A stretch of 64,000 nucleotides of DNA. Origin: Pseudomethylobacillus aquaticus (GTDB taxonomy: Bacteria; Pseudomonadota; Gammaproteobacteria; Burkholderiales; Methylophilaceae). The notes under the pieces are model-generated. The model worked only from the letters and a program-made list of their open reading frames with translations, did not search any database and was not told the origin of the DNA. The DNA is taken from contig NZ_RJVP01000007.1 of the NCBI RefSeq assembly GCF_003730115.1, positions 79,530-143,529 of the forward strand. The letters run 5' to 3'. This document shows positions 16,079 through 26,218 of the stretch, one piece after another. Both the position numbers and the translations under genes were made by a program. The stretch's first letter is position 1. Each line of letters opens with the position of its first letter.

Positions 16079-18430
16079 CTATCGGAGCACTGCACCGTGC
16101 TGGCTTGCAAGCAATTCCAGCAGTTTTGCCATTGCAGCATCTGCCTCGGCATCCACCAGCGTTTTTTGAGTATCTTGCATAAACACCGATAAGGCAAGGC
16201 TTTTTTTACCCTCAGGAATGCCTTTACCTCGATACAAATCAAACAATTGCAGGTCGACAACGTGCGAAATTTGTGCCTGCTTCAGCGTGTCCATCAAGGC
16301 CTGCAAAGGCACCACTTCGTCCACCAGCACCGCCAGGTCACGGCGCACCGGCGGGAACTTGGCCACCTCGCGATAGGCGGCCACAGCACGCTGCTGCAAG
16401 GGGCCCAGATCCAGTTCGAATAGTAGCGGGCTACTAGGCAGATCATACTGCTGCTGCCATTTGGGATGCAGCTTGCCCAGCCAACCTATCATGCGGCCAT
16501 GCAGCCACACTTGCGCCGACTGCCCAGGGTGCAAAGCCGGGTGGCTTGCTGGCTCGTAACGCGCCATGCCGCCGGTCAAACGCTCTACATCCGCTTTGAT
16601 GTCGTAAAAATCGACCAGACGTGCAGGCTCGGCCCATTGCTCTGGCGAGGCATCGCCATAGGCCAGGCCCGAGATGCGCGTATGCTCGGCGTAGCCGCCA
16701 TCCTTGGCCGCGTACACGGCACCCACTTCAAACAGGCGCACACGGTCCTGTTTGCGATTGAGGTTGTAGCTCAGGGTATCCAGCAGCCCGCCCCACAAGC
16801 CGGAGCGCATCACACTGAGATTGCTGGCGATGGGGTTTTTGAGTGCGACAGGCGTCGCATTGCCCAGCAAGTCACGCTCCCAGCTCAGGTCCACAAAGCT
16901 GTAGCTGACGATTTCCTGATAGCCACTGGCAGTCAGACAGGCTTTGAGTGCCGCCGCAGGCAAGCTGGACTCGGCTGCGGGCAACATGTTCAGCGCGGCC
17001 TGTGGCGGCGTAGCCGGGATCTGGTCGTAGCCATGCAGACGCGCCACTTCTTCGATCAGGTCTTCCTCGATGCGGATATCGAAACGATAACTGGGCGGCG
17101 TGACCAGATAGTCGTCACCACGCACCGCATGCTCAAAACCCAGTTGCGCGAACATGCGCGTAACGGCAGCAGGTACCAGCGTGATGCCCAGCACCGACTC
17201 CATGCGTGCATGACGCAAGGTAACAGGCGCGCGTGCCGGCAGGGTGTTCAACACTTCGGTCACAGGGCCGGCCTGGCCACCGCAGATCTGCAGAATCAAG
17301 GCACTGGCATGCTCCAGCGCATTACGCGTATTAGCGAAATCCACACCACGCTCGAAACGGTAGGACGAGTCAGTGGAGAAATTCAGGCGTCTGGCCTTGC
17401 CGACGATGGCGGCTGGCTCGAAATACGCACTCTCCAGGAAGATGCTTTGTGTGTCATCGCTGACCGCACTGGCGTTACCGCCCATGATGCCAGCCAGTGC
17501 CAGCGGGCCCTGGCTGTCGGCGATCACCAGCATGTCGGTGTCCAGATTCACGCTCTGCTGGTTGAGCAGGTCCAGGCGCTCGCCAGCCTGAGCGAACCGC
17601 ACCCGGATGTCACCATCGAGACCTGCCGCGTCAAACGCATGCAGCGGCTGACCCAGCTCCAGCAACACATAATTGGTGATGTCCACGATGACACTGATAC
17701 TGCGCAAACCACTGCGCTCCAGCCTGCGCACCATCCAGTCCGGGGTTTGCGCACGCGCATCAACGCCGGTGATGACGCGGCCAGTGTAACGTGGGCATGC
17801 GGTCGACGCGTCCACCAGCACCTTGCGCTGCGCATCGCTCGTCACGGCCACCGCCGTGATGGCGGGCAGATTCAGCACTGTACCGGTCAGGGCTGCGACA
17901 TCGCGGGCGATGCCCAGCAGGCTAAGACAATCGCTGCGGTTAGGCGTGAGTTTCAAGGTCAGCAACTGGTCATTGAGGTCCAGCCAGTCACGGATGTCCT
18001 GACCAACAGGCGCATCGGCCGACAACTCCAGCAGGCCGCTGCTCTCTTCCGCAAGCCCCAGCTCCTTGGCCGAACACAACATGCCAAAGGATTCGATGCC
18101 GCGTACCTTGGCCTGCTTGATATTGAAGCCGGGCAAGGCCGCACCCACCAGCGCGCAAGGCACCTTGATGCCGACGCGGGCATTGCTGGCACCGCACACG
18201 ATCTGCAGCGGCGCTGCTGCGCCTGTATCTACCTTGCACAGCTGCAAGCGATCCGCATCCGGATGCTTGTCGGCGCTGACAATCTGCCCCACCACGACAT
18301 GGCTGAAATCAGGCGCGAGCGCCTGCGTGTCTTCCACTTCCAGGCCCGCCATGGTCAGCAGATGACTCAGGGCGGCGCTGTCCAGCGCGGGGTTGGCATA
18401 GGTACGTAACCAGTGTTCGGAAAATTGCAT
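16079..18430 (-). CDS. pheT: Phenylalanine--tRNA ligase beta subunit
   Basis: A 783-residue subunit that combines with PheS in an alpha2-beta2 enzyme. Domains in order: an N-terminal OB/EMAP-like tRNA-binding segment (VVGQIVSADKHPDADRLQLC), the B3/4 editing domain, B5 DNA-binding-like domain (VTPPSYRFDIRIEEDLIEEVARLHGYDQIP), a catalytic-like core and a C-terminal anticodon-binding FDX domain (FPPVRRDLAVLVDEVV). Length and domain content are normal, in contrast to its partner PheS. It lies 23 bases after pheS and 107 bases before ihfA. Confidence 0.96.
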   Translation of the reverse strand: MQFSEHWLRTYANPALDSAALSHLLTMAGLEVEDTQALAPDFSHVVVGQIVSADKHPDADRLQLCKVDTGAAAPLQIVCGASNARVGIKVPCALVGAALPGFNIKQAKVRGIESFGMLCSAKELGLAEESSGLLELSADAPVGQDIRDWLDLNDQLLTLKLTPNRSDCLSLLGIARDVAALTGTVLNLPAITAVAVTSDAQRKVLVDASTACPRYTGRVITGVDARAQTPDWMVRRLERSGLRSISVIVDITNYVLLELGQPLHAFDAAGLDGDIRVRFAQAGERLDLLNQQSVNLDTDMLVIADSQGPLALAGIMGGNASAVSDDTQSIFLESAYFEPAAIVGKARRLNFSTDSSYRFERGVDFANTRNALEHASALILQICGGQAGPVTEVLNTLPARAPVTLRHARMESVLGITLVPAAVTRMFAQLGFEHAVRGDDYLVTPPSYRFDIRIEEDLIEEVARLHGYDQIPATPPQAALNMLPAAESSLPAAALKACLTASGYQEIVSYSFVDLSWERDLLGNATPVALKNPIASNLSVMRSGLWGGLLDTLSYNLNRKQDRVRLFEVGAVYAAKDGGYAEHTRISGLAYGDASPEQWAEPARLVDFYDIKADVERLTGGMARYEPASHPALHPGQSAQVWLHGRMIGWLGKLHPKWQQQYDLPSSPLLFELDLGPLQQRAVAAYREVAKFPPVRRDLAVLVDEVVPLQALMDTLKQAQISHVVDLQLFDLYRGKGIPEGKKSLALSVFMQDTQKTLVDAEADAAMAKLLELLASQHGAVLR

Positions 18431-18453
18431 GGCAGTCTGATTCGAAAGTCCGA

Positions 18454-19701
<1,248 letters not shown>

Positions 19702-19716
19702 TTAAAGAGTTTAAAT

Positions 19717-19745
19717 AAAAAAGGAGGCACATGGCCTCCTTTTTT
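19717..19745 (-). terminator. Intrinsic terminator after rplT
   Basis: Stem GGAGGC/GCCTCC (19723-19728 and 19734-19739) with a 5-base loop, flanked by A6 and T6 runs, so it works on either strand. It lies between rplT and pheS and would separate most pheS-pheT transcription from the infC-rpmI-rplT transcript. Confidence 0.85.
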
Positions 19746-19756
19746 ATTGCTGGGAT

Positions 19757-20116
19757 TTAAGCAGCGAGACCGGATTTAGCCAACTCGACAAATTTGGCAA
19801 ATGCCGCCTTGTCGAATACAGCCAGATCAGCCAGAACCTTACGATCCACTTCAACAGCCGCCTTTTTCAGGCCGTTCATGAAACGGCTGTAGGTCAGACC
19901 GAACTCACGTGCACCGGCGTTGATACGCGCGATCCACAGGGTACGGAATTGACGCTTCTTTTGACGGCGATCACGGTAGGCATACTGGCCTGCCTTCATC
20001 ACCGCTTCTTTGGCGATACGGTAGACGTTCTTGCGACGGCCGCGGTAACCTTTGGCAGCGTTCAGAACCTTTTTATGACGTGCGCGGGCGATGACACCAC
20101 GTTTGACTCTAGGCAT
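19757..20116 (-). CDS. rplT: 50S ribosomal protein L20
   Basis: A 119-residue large-subunit assembly protein that binds 23S rRNA. The highly basic N-terminus ([19 protein letters not shown], then [19 protein letters not shown]) and [20 protein letters not shown] are characteristic. A strong Shine-Dalgarno (AAGGAGATAAGAC) precedes the ATG. It follows rpmI by 11 bases and is followed by an intrinsic terminator. Confidence 0.98.
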   Translation of the reverse strand: MPRVKRGVIARARHKKVLNAAKGYRGRRKNVYRIAKEAVMKAGQYAYRDRRQKKRQFRTLWIARINAGAREFGLTYSRFMNGLKKAAVEVDRKVLADLAVFDKAAFAKFVELAKSGLAA

Positions 20117-20127
20117 GTCTTATCTCC

Positions 20128-20325
20128 TTATTGAGTCGGCATCATGGCGCGTACGCGCTTGACGTCAGTTGCGGAAATGATGGCCGTGCCGCGCAGCTTA
20201 CGCTTTTGCTTGGTGGTCTTCTTGGTGAGGATGTGGCGCAGGTGCGAATGGGTACGCTTGACCTTGCCGTTCCCCAAGAACTTGAAGCGCTTTTTGGCGC
20301 TGCTCTTGGTCTTCATCTTTGGCAT
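20128..20325 (-). CDS. rpmI: 50S ribosomal protein L35
   Basis: A 65-residue basic ribosomal protein with the family pattern [20 protein letters not shown], then [27 protein letters not shown] strong Shine-Dalgarno (AAGGAGAACAAA) precedes the ATG. It is 115 bases downstream of infC and 11 bases before rplT; in other bacteria L20 binds the message in this region to repress the operon, which may also apply here. Confidence 0.98.
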   Translation of the reverse strand: MPKMKTKSSAKKRFKFLGNGKVKRTHSHLRHILTKKTTKQKRKLRGTAIISATDVKRVRAMMPTQ

Positions 20326-20390
20326 TTTGTTCTCCTTGAGAGTTGTTAAGAGTGCCTGGGCATGCCATTTCGCCGTATCACTCAGGATGC

Positions 20391-20422
20391 TACTTGTTGC
20401 TGGTTCTACTTGTTGCTGGTAC
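20391..20422. repeat. 16-base tandem duplication between infC and rpmI
   Basis: Two adjacent copies of TACTTGTTGCTGGTTC / TACTTGTTGCTGGTAC, identical at 15 of 16 positions. They lie in the infC-rpmI leader, a region that in other bacteria holds the L20 translational operator. Their significance is unknown; a replication-slippage duplication is the simplest explanation. Confidence 0.6.
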
Positions 20423-20440
20423 TACTGATACATCGACTAC

Positions 20441-20965
20441 TTATTTGTTCTTTTTGTGTGGAGCCAGCACCATCACCATCTGACGGCCTTCCATCTTGGG
20501 GAACTGCTCAACCACCGCGTGTTCCTGCAGATCGGCTTCCACGCGCTTCAACAGCGCCAGCCCCAGCTCCTGGTGGGTGATCTCGCGACCACGGAAACGC
20601 AGGGTGATCTTGGCTTTATCGCCCTCTTGCAGGAAGCGCGTCAAATTACGCAATTTGACGTTGTAATCGCCATCGTCCGTACCAGGACGGAACTTCACTT
20701 CTTTTACCTGAACCTGTTTTTGCTTAAGCTTGGCTTCGTGCTGGCGCTTGCTTTCGGCGTATTTGAATTTACCGTAATCCATCAAGCGGCACACCGGTGG
20801 TGCGGCTTGTGGTGCGATCTCAACCAGATCGATGTCGGCTTCTTCGGCCTTGGCAAAAGCCTCACTTAGACTGACGATACCCAGTGGTTCGCCATTAACG
20901 CCTACCAAACGAATCTGTTGTGCGGTGATGTCACCGTTGATTCGTACTTCTTTGTCTTGAGCTAT
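20441..20965 (-). CDS. infC: Translation initiation factor IF-3
   Basis: About 174 residues. IF-3 prevents premature subunit joining and discriminates start codons. The C-terminal domain ([26 protein letters not shown], then [19 protein letters not shown]) and the N-terminal [19 protein letters not shown] are typical. Translation from TTG 20908 would remove the conserved start; in frame upstream is [19 protein letters not shown], and the likely start is the ATA at 20965-20963, with GGAG 8 bases upstream. A rare initiation codon is a known self-regulatory trait of infC (AUU in E. coli). No ATG or GTG fits this position. Confidence 0.92.
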   Translation of the reverse strand: MAQDKEVRINGDITAQQIRLVGVNGEPLGIVSLSEAFAKAEEADIDLVEIAPQAAPPVCRLMDYGKFKYAESKRQHEAKLKQKQVQVKEVKFRPGTDDGDYNVKLRNLTRFLQEGDKAKITLRFRGREITHQELGLALLKRVEADLQEHAVVEQFPKMEGRQMVMVLAPHKKNK

Positions 20966-21022
20966 CGCAGATTCTCCAGTTATTGATCAATGGGCAAAAA
21001 ATTTGACCGCGCTACCATCAGC

Positions 21023-22945
21023 TTAAACCTTGGCTTTAATTTCATCCTGCAGACGCGCTATCAGCGCTTCTACCGGCATGGAACCCAGGTCTTCACCTTT
21101 TCTGGTACGCACGGCCACTTGCCCGCTTTGCATCTCACGCTCACCTGCAACCAGCAAGTAAGGCATCTTCTGCAAGCTATGTTCGCGTATTTTATAGGTT
21201 ATTTTCTCATTCCTCAAGTCAGACTCGACGCGCAGGCCGTGGCGACGCAGCTCAGCCACCACTTTCTGCACATACTCGGCCTGATTGTCGCTGATATTCA
21301 GCACCATGGCCTGCACTGGCGCCAGCCATAAAGGCATGGCACCGGCATGGTTCTCGATCAGGATGCCGATGAAGCGCTCCATGGAACCGACGATGGCGCG
21401 ATGCAACATGACCGGGCGCTTGCGCGTGTTGTCTTCCGCCACGTACTCGGCATCCAGACGCTCAGGCAAGTTGAAATCGAGCTGGATGGTGCCGCATTGC
21501 CACAGGCGTCCCAGGCTGTCTTTCAGGGTGAACTCGATCTTGGGGCCGTAGAAGGCACCCTCGCCCGGCTGCAGGTCGAAGGCCAGCTTGTTCTTGTTCA
21601 GCGCCGCTTCCAGGGAAGCTTCTGCCTTATCCCAGGTTTCATCCGAGCCGACGCGCTTTTCAGGGCGGGTAGACAACTTGACCAGCACTTCACTGAAGCC
21701 AAAGTCGCCATAGGCCTTGTACAGCATATCGATGAAGGCCGCGACTTCGGACTCGATCTGGCCTTCGGTACAGAAGATATGCGCATCATCCTGCGTGAAA
21801 CCACGCACGCGCATCAGGCCATGCAAGGCGCCAGACGGCTCATTGCGGTGGCAGGAACCAAACTCGGCCAGACGTAGCGGCAGATCACGGTAACTGTGCA
21901 GACCACTGTTGAAGATCTGGATATGGCCTGGGCAGTTCATCGGCTTCACCGCGTAGTCACGGTTCTCGGATGAAGTGGTGAACATATTGTCGCGGTAGTT
22001 CTGCCAGTGCCCGGACTTCTCCCACAGACTGCGGTCCATGATGGTGGGCGTCTTGACTTCCTGATAGCCATAATCACGGAACATCTGGCGCATGTACTGC
22101 TCGACTTCCTGCCACAGCGTCCAGCCGCGCGGATGCCAGAACACCATGCCAGGCGCCTCGTCCTGCATGTGGAAATAATCCAGCTGCTTGCCCAACTTGC
22201 GGTGGTCGCGCTTTTCGGCCTCTTCCAGCATGTGCAGATAGGCGTCCAGCTCGTCCTTCTTGGCCCAGGCGGTGCCGTAGATACGCTGCAGCATCTCGTT
22301 ATTGGAATCGCCGCGCCAGTAAGCGCCGGCCAGCTTCATGAGTTTGAATGCTTTCAGCTTGCCGGTGGACGGCACATGCGGACCACGGCACAAGTCGGTA
22401 AAGCTGCCTTCGCTATACAATGAAACGTCTTCACCCGCCGGGATCGAAGCAATGATCTCGGCTTTATAGTGCTCACCAATGGATTTGAAGTAGGCCACGG
22501 CTTCATCGCGCGGCAGCACTTTACGACTGACTGGCTCGTCTTTTTTTGCGAGCTCGGCCATCTTGTTCTCGATGGCGGTCAGATCGTCCGGGGTGAAAGG
22601 ACGCTTGTAAGAGAAATCGTAGTAGAAGCCGTTGTCGATGACCGGGCCTATGGTGACTTGCGCATCCGGGAACAACGCTTTAACGGCATAGGCCAGCAAG
22701 TGCGCCGTGGAATGGCGGATGATGTCCACGCCTTCCGGGCTCTTGTCGGTGATGATAGCCAGATCGGCGTCCTGGCTGATCAGGTAGCTGGTGTCCACCA
22801 GCCTGGGCTCCTGACCGTCCAGGGTGACTTTCCCAGCCAGCGCAGCCTTGGCCAGGCCCGCGCCTATGCTCATCGCCACATCGGCGACGGTTACGGCTGC
22901 ATCAAAATTGCGCGCAGAACCATCTGGCAAGCGTATGACCGGCAT
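21023..22945 (-). CDS. thrS: Threonine--tRNA ligase
   Basis: A 640-residue class II synthetase. Domains: N-terminal TGS ([20 protein letters not shown]), editing domain with [19 protein letters not shown] and [15 protein letters not shown], the catalytic core ([46 protein letters not shown]), and a C-terminal anticodon-binding domain ([12 protein letters not shown]). I chose ATG 22945, preceded by AGAAAGG; an in-frame extension upstream is poorly supported. It lies upstream of infC, the usual order thrS-infC-rpmI-rplT. Confidence 0.97.
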   Translation of the reverse strand: MPVIRLPDGSARNFDAAVTVADVAMSIGAGLAKAALAGKVTLDGQEPRLVDTSYLISQDADLAIITDKSPEGVDIIRHSTAHLLAYAVKALFPDAQVTIGPVIDNGFYYDFSYKRPFTPDDLTAIENKMAELAKKDEPVSRKVLPRDEAVAYFKSIGEHYKAEIIASIPAGEDVSLYSEGSFTDLCRGPHVPSTGKLKAFKLMKLAGAYWRGDSNNEMLQRIYGTAWAKKDELDAYLHMLEEAEKRDHRKLGKQLDYFHMQDEAPGMVFWHPRGWTLWQEVEQYMRQMFRDYGYQEVKTPTIMDRSLWEKSGHWQNYRDNMFTTSSENRDYAVKPMNCPGHIQIFNSGLHSYRDLPLRLAEFGSCHRNEPSGALHGLMRVRGFTQDDAHIFCTEGQIESEVAAFIDMLYKAYGDFGFSEVLVKLSTRPEKRVGSDETWDKAEASLEAALNKNKLAFDLQPGEGAFYGPKIEFTLKDSLGRLWQCGTIQLDFNLPERLDAEYVAEDNTRKRPVMLHRAIVGSMERFIGILIENHAGAMPLWLAPVQAMVLNISDNQAEYVQKVVAELRRHGLRVESDLRNEKITYKIREHSLQKMPYLLVAGEREMQSGQVAVRTRKGEDLGSMPVEALIARLQDEIKAKV

Positions 22946-22999
22946 GGTGCCCTTTCTGTCTGACTGGCCGCCCCTGCGATTCAAACAACAGAAGCTTCT

Positions 23000-23027
23000 T
23001 AAATACAGCCTTAACTACGGCGCTCAA
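23000..23027 (-). promoter_or_regulatory. Putative promoter of thrS-infC-rpmI-rplT
   Basis: On the minus strand, TTGAGC (23027-23022) and TATTTA (23005-23000) are separated by 16 bases, about 55 bases upstream of the thrS start. It lies just beyond the tRNA-Val terminator, as expected for an independent promoter. Confidence 0.45.
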
Positions 23028-23055
23028 AAACAACAAAAGCCGCTAAACGGCTTTT
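23026..23055 (-). terminator. Intrinsic terminator of tRNA-Val
   Basis: Minus strand: AAAAGCCG/CGGCTTTT stem (23055-23048 with 23042-23035), 5-base loop, followed by a T-rich run (GTTGTTTTT). It lies about 55 bases after the mature tRNA end. Confidence 0.7.
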
Positions 23056-23108
23056 TCGTGTGTCGTGCTTTTTATCATGCACAGCCTTCGCGGCTGCGGC
23101 TTCAGGTT

Positions 23109-23185
23109 TGGTAGAGAGAACTGGATTCGAACCAGCGACCTCCTCGATGTCAACGAGGCGCTCTAACCAACTGAGCTATCCCTCT
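23109..23185 (-). tRNA. tRNA-Val (anticodon GAC)
   Basis: A 77-base cloverleaf. Acceptor AGAGGGA pairs with TCTCTCT (one G-T pair); D-stem GCTC/GAGC, anticodon stem CCTCG/CGAGG with loop TTGACAT (anticodon GAC), T-loop TTCGAAT, and encoded ACCA. It is upstream of thrS on the same strand, with its own terminator. Confidence 0.96.
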
Positions 23186-23402
23186 ACATGCCTCAAGCAG
23201 GCGCGCATTATAGTGCAATCGTCAGGCAGGGACAAGGTTATCCAAGCCCGGGCCGCATAAAATCCTGGTCGCACACCGCACCAATACGCCACAAAACCCG
23301 CACCTGATCCAACTTCATGCCAATTTCACAAAAGCTGGCCCGATATATGCTTCAATAGAAACAAGTGCCGGACTCGCTCCGCATTGATGCAGGAGTCATC
23401 AC

Positions 23403-23627
23403 ATGATACTGATTTTTCTGGTTTTATTACTCGCCGCCATTCCACTGGTGCTCAGCAACGCCTTCCCTCAACTGGTGCTGGTCAGCGTATATGCAGGCTT
23501 GGCACACGTGGCCGGCCTGGCCTGGGTGGTGCTGATCCTGACCATCATCGCGCGCCGTCAGCGCATCGCCGACTGGCGCGCACAGCGCAAGCAACGTCGC
23601 AGCAACGACTCGGTCGCAAGCACCTAG
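23403..23627 (+). CDS. Small two-span membrane protein
   Basis: A 74-residue protein of unknown function. It is mostly hydrophobic: a first segment LIFLVLLLAAIPLVLSN, then LVSVYAGLAHVAGLAWVVLILTII, followed by a basic tail (ARRQRIADWRAQRKQRRS), so two transmembrane helices with a cytoplasmic positive C-terminus are likely. A good Shine-Dalgarno (AGGAG, 7-base spacing) supports ATG 23403. It precedes the response-regulator gene by 133 bases; a link to that system is only positional. Confidence 0.65.
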   Translation: MILIFLVLLLAAIPLVLSNAFPQLVLVSVYAGLAHVAGLAWVVLILTIIARRQRIADWRAQRKQRRSNDSVAST

Positions 23628-23673
23628 GCCTCTCACAAACGACTGATGTAATCGTTGGGTGACACCACATCAA

Positions 23674-23689
23674 CCCCACGAAGGTGGGG
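23674..23689. repeat. Perfect hairpin upstream of the response regulator
   Basis: CCCCAC and GTGGGG flank the loop GAAG, and the whole is bordered by direct repeats of CATCAAC. It has no T-tract, so it is probably not a simple terminator for the small membrane protein. It may be an operator or an mRNA element. Confidence 0.4.
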
Positions 23690-23760
23690 TGCATCAACAC
23701 TGGACGCTACAGGGAGTTTTGCACTATTGTGAGCATGCTAATTTACGGTGCGAGGACAAT

Positions 23761-24408
23761 ATGCGGATACTGGTTGTTGATGATCATGCCTTGTTTCGCG
23801 AAGGGCTGGGTTTGCTGCTCAAGCAACTTGATAGCCAGGCCCAGTTACAGCTGGTGGCAAGTGCTGAAGAGGCCATACAGCAGATTCATCAGGTCCCGTT
23901 CGACCTGGTACTGCTGGACTGGAACCTCAACGGCCTGACAGGCATGGCGGGCTTGCAAGCGGTCCGTGAAGCTGCAGAAGCCGCCCGTGTGGTCATTTTG
24001 TCAGCAGAACGCAACAGCCAGCTGATACGCAGCTGCATAGACGCTGGCGCTTCCGGCTTTATCCATAAAGACTCCAGCCCTGAACTGCTGATCTCGGCGA
24101 TGCGCCTGATCCTGAGTGGCGGCGTGTTTTTACCCTCAGATGCGTTCCTGCACCCGACTGACAACGCGTTCGATACCGTAGACAACCATAAAAGTCTGCT
24201 GGAAGCGTTCCCCGATCTGACGCGCAGGCAGATCACCGCCATCCATGCACTGGTGCGTGGCCTGCCCAACAAACTCATCGCAAGAGAGATGAGCATCTCG
24301 GAGGACACGGTCAAACAGCACTTAAGTGCCATCTACCGCATTCTCAACGTTCAGAACCGCACGCAGGTGGTTTACGAGCTGGCAAAGCGCAAGATACAGC
24401 TGACTTAG
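23761..24408 (+). CDS. NarL/FixJ-type response regulator
   Basis: A 215-residue two-component regulator. The receiver domain (1-120) has the acidic pair DD at 7-8, the phosphoacceptor D53 (LLDWNLNGL) and the conserved lysine in FIHKDSS. The C-terminal LuxR-type DNA-binding domain contains LTRRQITAIHALVRGLPNKL, IAREMSISEDTVKQHLSAIY and RILNVQNRTQVV. ATG 23761 has GAGG at 5-base spacing; longer upstream forms lack it. The hybrid kinase begins 7 bases after the stop, so the two form a cognate pair. Confidence 0.92.
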   Translation: MRILVVDDHALFREGLGLLLKQLDSQAQLQLVASAEEAIQQIHQVPFDLVLLDWNLNGLTGMAGLQAVREAAEAARVVILSAERNSQLIRSCIDAGASGFIHKDSSPELLISAMRLILSGGVFLPSDAFLHPTDNAFDTVDNHKSLLEAFPDLTRRQITAIHALVRGLPNKLIAREMSISEDTVKQHLSAIYRILNVQNRTQVVYELAKRKIQLT

Positions 24409-24415
24409 GTGCGGC

Positions 24416-26191
24416 GTGTCAGAGCAAACCATCACCAACCGCCAGCGCGCGGAAATCATCCATGAGTTCCTGCAGCTGGCGGCCAAACAAAATCTGCGCA
24501 CTTCGATCGGTAGCTTCACTGCCATCGCCGTGCTCACGGCCATTGCGTTCAATCAAGCCGACCAGCTTCCTGCCAAACTGTGGCTGGCGCTCGCGCTGAT
24601 AGGCCAGATATTACGCATCAGCATCATCTACCTGCCGCGCCTCAAGGTTCGCATCAACATACTGGCCACCATGCGCGTCTATCAACTGGTGGCCGGGCTG
24701 GTCGGTTTGATCTTTGGCGCTTTCCTGATGTTCTTCCCGGCGCTGTCCGAGATCGAGCGCTCCATCGTCACCGTCATCTTTCTGGGCCTGTGTTCCGGCA
24801 GTGTCGCCAACACGCCGGGGCAGCGGGCCGTGTTCATGCTGTTTGCCACCCCTATTCTGGTTGGCCTGAGCCTGGCCTGGGGACTTACCGAGATCGCCAA
24901 TTATCCAGAGTGGATCAGCCTGGCCATGGTGGGCCTGATTCTGCTATATACCTTCATGCTGTTCGAAATGAGCAAGAACTCCTGGCAGCTGATACAGGAA
25001 GGCTATCAACTCCGGTTTCGTGATCAGCAGCAAAAGCGCCTGCTACTGCAGGCCTTGAAAGAAGCCGAGGACGCCAACCGATCAAAGACACGCTTCCTGG
25101 CAGCCGCCAGCCACGACCTCAGGCAACCGCTGCATACCATCTCGCTGGTCAGCGCCACACTCGGCCTGCACCATCTTGGTGAAGAAAGTCAGCGACTGGT
25201 CAAGATACTCAACGAAGTCTCGATGTCGCTCTCTTCACAATTGAACGATCTTCTCGACATCTCCAAGCTGGATGCAGGCATCGTAGAAGCCCACGTGCAA
25301 GCCACCAACATCAGCGCCATCTTGAGCAATATCTATGCAGAATTCGAGCTGTCGATCGCAGACAAAGGGCTGAAAACCACCGTCAATCTGAGTTCCAACA
25401 CCAAAAGCCTCACCGACCCGCAATTGATCCATCGCATTTTCCGCAACCTGCTGCACAACGCGATCAAATTCACGGATGAAGGCAGCATCAGCATCGACGT
25501 CTACGACGCGCCCTCTGGCCGCCATGTCTGCGTCGCCATCAGCGACACCGGACGGGGCATCGCACTGGAACACCAGCAGGAGATCTTCCAAGAGTTTTAT
25601 CAGGTGGATAACGCCAACCGCGACCGCTCGCAAGGCTTCGGATTAGGCCTGTCCATCGTGAAACGTCTGGCGGACCTGCTACAGATCAAGCTGGAGATGG
25701 AATCCATCCCTGAGAAAGGCACGCGTTTCACGCTCAGTATCCCGGTCGAACCTGATCAATCTGCCAGCAGTGATGAAAACCATCATTCAAAAGATGACAC
25801 CACGCTGTTTGATTTGCGTGTATTGGTGGTCGACGACGAGGAAATCATACGCACGGCCACCGAATTGTTGCTTGAAACCCTGGGCTGCGAATGCATGAGT
25901 GCGGCTTCGTCATTAGCCGCTCTGCAGATCGCCACGCACTGGAAGCCAGATATCATGCTGGCTGATTTTCGTCTCAGTGACGGAGACACTGGCATCAATG
26001 CAGCAAAATCGCTGCGCACACTTTACCCGGATTTACCCATCATGCTGATCAGCGGTGACACTGCGCCGGATTTGTTGCAAACTATCCGTGCCAGTGGATT
26101 CAAGCTGCTGCACAAACCCTTGTCACTTGGCTCCCTGAGGGCAGAGTTACATGCAGCCAAAGAGCATAAATCCACAAAAAAAATCAAATAA
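24416..26191 (+). CDS. Hybrid sensor histidine kinase with membrane sensor and C-terminal receiver
   Basis: A 591-residue kinase. The first 185 residues contain about six hydrophobic spans and no obvious periplasmic domain, so it probably senses something in or at the membrane. It continues with a coiled-coil linker, the HisKA phosphoacceptor H233 (AASHDLRQPLH), an HATPase domain (FRNLLHNAIKFTDEG, ISDTGRGIALE, GFGLGLSIVKRLADLL) and a receiver (VVDDEEIIRTATELLL, phosphoacceptor in LADFRLSDGDTG). The GTG start has AGGTG 4 bases upstream. The architecture resembles kinases that pair with FixJ regulators. A TonB-dependent receptor lies 27 bases downstream and is a likely target or partner. Confidence 0.9.
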   Translation: MSEQTITNRQRAEIIHEFLQLAAKQNLRTSIGSFTAIAVLTAIAFNQADQLPAKLWLALALIGQILRISIIYLPRLKVRINILATMRVYQLVAGLVGLIFGAFLMFFPALSEIERSIVTVIFLGLCSGSVANTPGQRAVFMLFATPILVGLSLAWGLTEIANYPEWISLAMVGLILLYTFMLFEMSKNSWQLIQEGYQLRFRDQQQKRLLLQALKEAEDANRSKTRFLAAASHDLRQPLHTISLVSATLGLHHLGEESQRLVKILNEVSMSLSSQLNDLLDISKLDAGIVEAHVQATNISAILSNIYAEFELSIADKGLKTTVNLSSNTKSLTDPQLIHRIFRNLLHNAIKFTDEGSISIDVYDAPSGRHVCVAISDTGRGIALEHQQEIFQEFYQVDNANRDRSQGFGLGLSIVKRLADLLQIKLEMESIPEKGTRFTLSIPVEPDQSASSDENHHSKDDTTLFDLRVLVVDDEEIIRTATELLLETLGCECMSAASSLAALQIATHWKPDIMLADFRLSDGDTGINAAKSLRTLYPDLPIMLISGDTAPDLLQTIRASGFKLLHKPLSLGSLRAELHAAKEHKSTKKIK

Positions 26192-26218
26192 TGCACAGCG
26201 ACTGACACCAACCGACAC

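Noticed and set aside
16466..18409. 647-codon open frame on the plus strand within pheT
   Set aside because: Antisense to the intact pheT; its composition (His/Gln/Arg rich, no domain) is typical of reverse-frame artefacts.
19717..19757. Short peptide start with a perfect Shine-Dalgarno between pheS and rplT
   Set aside because: The AGGAGG and ATG are parts of the terminator stem and loop; the frame on the plus strand is only nine codons, and the minus-strand frame has too short a spacing and only one Phe codon.
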